A DNA stretch of 64,000 bases, taken from assembly GCF_901709675.1 (NCBI RefSeq), contig NC_051102.1:5431412-5495411 (forward strand), given 5' to 3'. Within the stretch, counting starts at the first letter, position 1, and every line of letters begins with the position of its first letter. The notes beneath the pieces are model-generated. The model ran no database searches and had not been told where the DNA came from. It worked only from the letters and a program-made list of their open reading frames with translations. Below, one piece after another: positions 1 through 64,000 of this stretch. Made by a program: the position numbers and the translations under genes. The stretch is from Syngnathus acus (taxonomy: Eukaryota; Chordata; Actinopteri; Syngnathiformes; Syngnathidae).

Positions 1-395
1 GAGGACGAGAGGTAATCCCTCGCCGAGTTGCATCACAAGATGCGCATATCGAGACGCGCGCTGATTGCTTTTGCGTCGTTACCACCTGCTAGTTTGTGTA
101 CCAAAAAAAAGAATAAACACTAGCGGCTTTTAGTGTAATTAAACTGTGTAGGGATGGGATTAAAGTGGTACAAACGTCCTGGGTGGGGAAATTATCCTTC
201 GTTATGTGCTTCTTGGGACAGGCCAAAACAACAAAAGTATTACTTTGACGCCATCTTGATTTTGTTCTCCTTTGACGGTGTTTTTTTGGGGGATTTTTTG
301 GTCTGTGTCTAAGATGTCCTATTGTTTTGTTGGTCATTGAATGTGTGTTTTGAATTTTTGCTATCCCCAGCAGGGCTCGGGCGTGTTGATTTTAC
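1..395 (-). other. ptprf: ptprf intron 20 (partial)
   Basis: Intronic sequence following exon 20 in transcript order. I see no exon, repeat or RNA gene in it. Confidence 0.8.
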
Positions 396-61264
<60,869 letters not shown>

Positions 61265-61279
61265 GTCTCAAGGTCGACA

Positions 61280-61299
61280 CTGCTGCTGCTGCTGCTGCT
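61280..61299 (-). repeat. (CAG)6 triplet repeat in the 5'UTR
   Basis: Six CTG units on the plus strand read as CAG in the ptprf transcript, 16 nt upstream of the start codon. The repeat is non-coding because an in-frame stop separates it from the ATG. No function is implied. Confidence 0.8.
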
Positions 61300-61364
61300 C
61301 CCACCCTCGGTCGTCGTCCCCCTGCTTAGACGTGTCCCGCTCTGACACGATCAAAGGCTAAAAC

Positions 61365-64000
61365 CTGTAAAGGAAAACGTGAACAAAATTAATGACCGGA
61401 AATGAACACACCTTCTCAGCAACACAGCGCTTGCTTTTGCCATTTTAGACCTTAACCCGCTTGAACTTATTATTATTATTGGTATTTTCCATAACTAATG
61501 GTATTTGAGGGTTTCAGGAAGTGAAACAGAAGCAAAGTCCGCAATTTGCCATGGGAGTTCTACTATATCTACCAAAGATCCTGTAAGACAAAAGAACATG
61601 GAATCTCAAAAATCGATAGTCAGCTCCAACTCCGCAAACAACAAAATTGTGCTCGGGGCAGGTGAAGCAAGTAAAACCGGTGCAGGTAGCAAATGCGCTA
61701 CAGCATTGCAGTTACAAGAATTGGAAGAAAGTAAGAAAAAACAAGATGGCCGCTATGAGGATGTTTAAAACCAAGAGGCTCTCCCAGAGGAACGGCGTCC
61801 ACTTGACGCTCTCCATTAGCGAGATTGCCACCCCAGATGGGTTCAAATTAGCAAGAGTACCGGCGTGCTGCTGAAATGCAACATGTATGCGTAGCGAGAC
61901 CCCGCCACCTCTCAGCCCGCGGCCCCCCGGGGACACCGCTAGCAGCATGTGCGCTACAAATGAAGCGCAATTAAGCAGGCCGTAAAGGCGAGAGCATTGC
62001 TGTTAAAACAGTCGGAAGAAATCTGCTACAAGCAATAAAAAAAAAAAAAAAAATCCCTTCCAAAGCATGCGGGGGCTTCTTTTTTGTCTTTTTAGGAATT
62101 AGATTTAGTGTTGGAAATAATAGGATCAAGATATATGACCTAAACTTTTTCCCCTTATAGCCTGCAGTTTCTGCCTAATGCTATTACAAAGTAACTGTGC
62201 GTGCTCATAAATTGCACTAACAAAATTTCTTATCCTCTCGCCCGCGGGGCATCTTTGATGAGCAATTGTAACGCTGTAAAGCAGACCCACAATATGGTAC
62301 GGATAGAAATCTCGTCTGTTCGTGGAATTAAAGCAGTATCTCCAGAGGACTTTTGGGGTTAAAACAAAAAAAAAATGAATGAGAAAAGTTTGGTAAAAAG
62401 TCTTGAAGGGCTTTTAGAGAATAAATCTTTAGCATATTTTTACACGCGCTGGGGTGGCCAGTAAGCTTTTGTTCATTCATTTCAGATGGAGATGTTGGCG
62501 TGTGAGGGAGACAAAGCGTCCGGTGTTTGCGGTGGGAATAACGTTCCATTCTTGAGCGTCGGGAGATGTTGAGCTGCGTGTTACTCACGAAGCGGTTTCA
62601 CAATATTTTCCAGACACCTTCTCCGACCACCCTGCGGGGCAATTGAGACTGGGGGAGACAAAAGCCCAAGTGTCAAGATTTGTTTTTTTCTCCTCTGAGA
62701 GCACGACTGAGTGGAATGACTCAAAGGAATGTTGTGAGTCACCTGAAACCTGAAGCCTCACCTGAGTTTGAAGCCTTGGGTAGACATTTGTTTAGCACAT
62801 GTTCTTTACAATGTCAATTCGAAATAAATTCTGCTCAAGTTGGATATTCTGCAAAAGTGCCTGTTTGGTTCCTTGAAGATTAAATTGTTTGAAGGCTAAA
62901 ACGACACTCGGTACAACGTTTTGAGGTAAATAATTCCGTTTGTGCATTCAACAGCTAGCACCAGATGCTAATACGTTGCTCAGGGTGCCAACAGTAATGG
63001 CTCACCATCTTCTGCAATCCAAATGAAACATATTGGAAGCTAAAATTTTATTTCCAGCTAATGCCCGGAGTGGGCACTCTCTCCCACCCCAAAAAAAGAG
63101 CAATGAAGCTTGTGTCAAGTTTGTTGGCTGACAAATTACTTTTGACGCCTGTTTTCATGCGCATTTCGCGTGCGGCGGCCCGGCTGATAAGAGTTGGCTC
63201 GCCGCCGCGGCTTCCGAACCCTTGGCTGTTGTCGCCAGATATCTTCCGCAGCAGATGCCGGCAATGGGCAGATGCTCTTCATTTTCAATGAGACAAATTC
63301 CTAGAGCGATGTTTCATTCTTTATTTATCAAGCAACTTATTTACGCCCCACGCTGGCTTCACAGTAAAGAGGCCGTGGTTGTAACATGACGCTGGAAGGA
63401 ATTATATTGACATGGCGCCCGTATCAGGGACTCAAACATAGTCAATTAGGAAGAAGCTTTTAGGAGTCTAGGGAGTCCCCCCACCGATAATGCAACTAGC
63501 ATGACATATGTGCTATATAAGTAAAGAGCTCGGCAGACGCAAGACTAAGAGGTTTAGGCAAGTAATTAGACAGGCAACAAATGGACGGTTAATGGTCAAC
63601 GTAGAGAACAAAATATTTAGGAAGGAAACTGGTACTGGTCAACACATTATTGGTATTAGGCCACACAGAGAAACGGAACAAAAAAAATCAAACAATCCCA
63701 AATAAGTTGTGTATTGGAAATCAGGCTGAAAAGAAAATGGGTAAAATGTCTTTAGGGAGCTTCTCTGGAAAAAGGGGAAAAAGCCAAACGATGACGCAGA
63801 AGAGTTAACAACATACGAGAAAAAGATTTAAGAGACAAATCAGCAGTCGTATTTCAGGCTTTTTACATGAACAGCCCAACCAGTCGTAATTCAGAAAATG
63901 TCAAAGGTTAAAAAATATTCAGTTCGATTTTACAATACAAAAACAAAACATGACACGAAAAAAAAAAAAAAACGACACATAAATTACATTTTCTTAACAT
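61365..64000 (-). other. ptprf: sequence upstream of ptprf coding exon 1, probably 5'UTR intron
   Basis: The acceptor at 61365 implies that this is intron, with the first non-coding exon(s) and promoter further out. I see no CpG-island-like promoter, TATA box with a coherent first exon, or coding exon here. An A homopolymer lies at about 62035-62053 and the last 200 bp are A-rich. Confidence 0.6.

Noticed and set aside
61280-61299. Polyglutamine tract from the CAG repeat
   Set aside because: The repeat is upstream of the start codon with an in-frame stop between, so it is untranslated.

Overview
The window is vertebrate genomic DNA, most likely from a ray-finned (teleost) fish. It is dominated by one large multi-exon gene on the minus strand that runs nearly the full length. 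The conceptual protein is a LAR-type receptor tyrosine phosphatase, and it matches PTPRF (LAR) better than PTPRD or PTPRS. The best discriminators are the cytoplasmic juxtamembrane exons ([35 protein letters not shown]), the Ig2 exon ([15 protein letters not shown]) and FN7 (LLAERNGKIVYY, YRDINSQQ). Teleosts carry two PTPRF paralogues (ptprfa, ptprfb) and I cannot tell which one this is. The fish assignment rests on overall divergence from mammalian LAR, compact introns (several of 67-200 bp) mixed with long ones, abundant microsatellites and a fish-like MITE. It is an inference.

Reading the gene 5' to 3' means going from high to low coordinates. The signal-peptide exon is at 61183-61364. Ig1 is at 53.3-52.4 kb, Ig2 at 37.8-33.7 kb and Ig3 at 27.95-27.7 kb. 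FN1-FN3 are packed at 27.6-26.5 kb, FN4 at 24 kb, FN5 split between 23 and 16.8 kb, FN6-FN7 at 16.6 kb and FN8 at 15.4-14.9 kb. The membrane-proximal region with a tetrabasic processing site is at 14.3-13.0 kb, the transmembrane exon at 7.2 kb, and two cytoplasmic juxtamembrane exons at 3.7 and 0.4 kb. The twenty constitutive coding exons sum to 4017 nt, exactly 1339 codons, with every splice phase compatible and every boundary GT-AG. Both phosphatase domains (D1, D2) and the 3' end lie outside the window, beyond position 1. The 5'-most non-coding exon(s) and promoter are not identified.

Four tiny in-frame cassette exons sit in four of the long introns, at the places where LAR-family receptors are known to carry mini-exons. 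They are GGTPIR (18 nt, Ig2), a DQRE candidate (12 nt, Ig2-Ig3), FNITEFTEH (27 nt, FN5) and an NKQE-type insert (12 nt, just inside the membrane). In this family such mini-exons tune binding to synaptic and heparan-sulfate partners. They are the most interesting content here and would be missed by ordinary gene prediction. A second notable point is an RGD tripeptide in the predicted F-G loop of FN5, the position used by fibronectin's tenth FNIII domain.

The remaining DNA is intronic: microsatellites (CA, CT, GATA), some placed suggestively next to splice sites, one intact-looking 336-bp MITE with TA target duplication, several small tandem duplications, and GC-rich non-repetitive blocks that could be enhancers. 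I found no second protein-coding gene, no RNA gene and no CRISPR or prokaryotic features.
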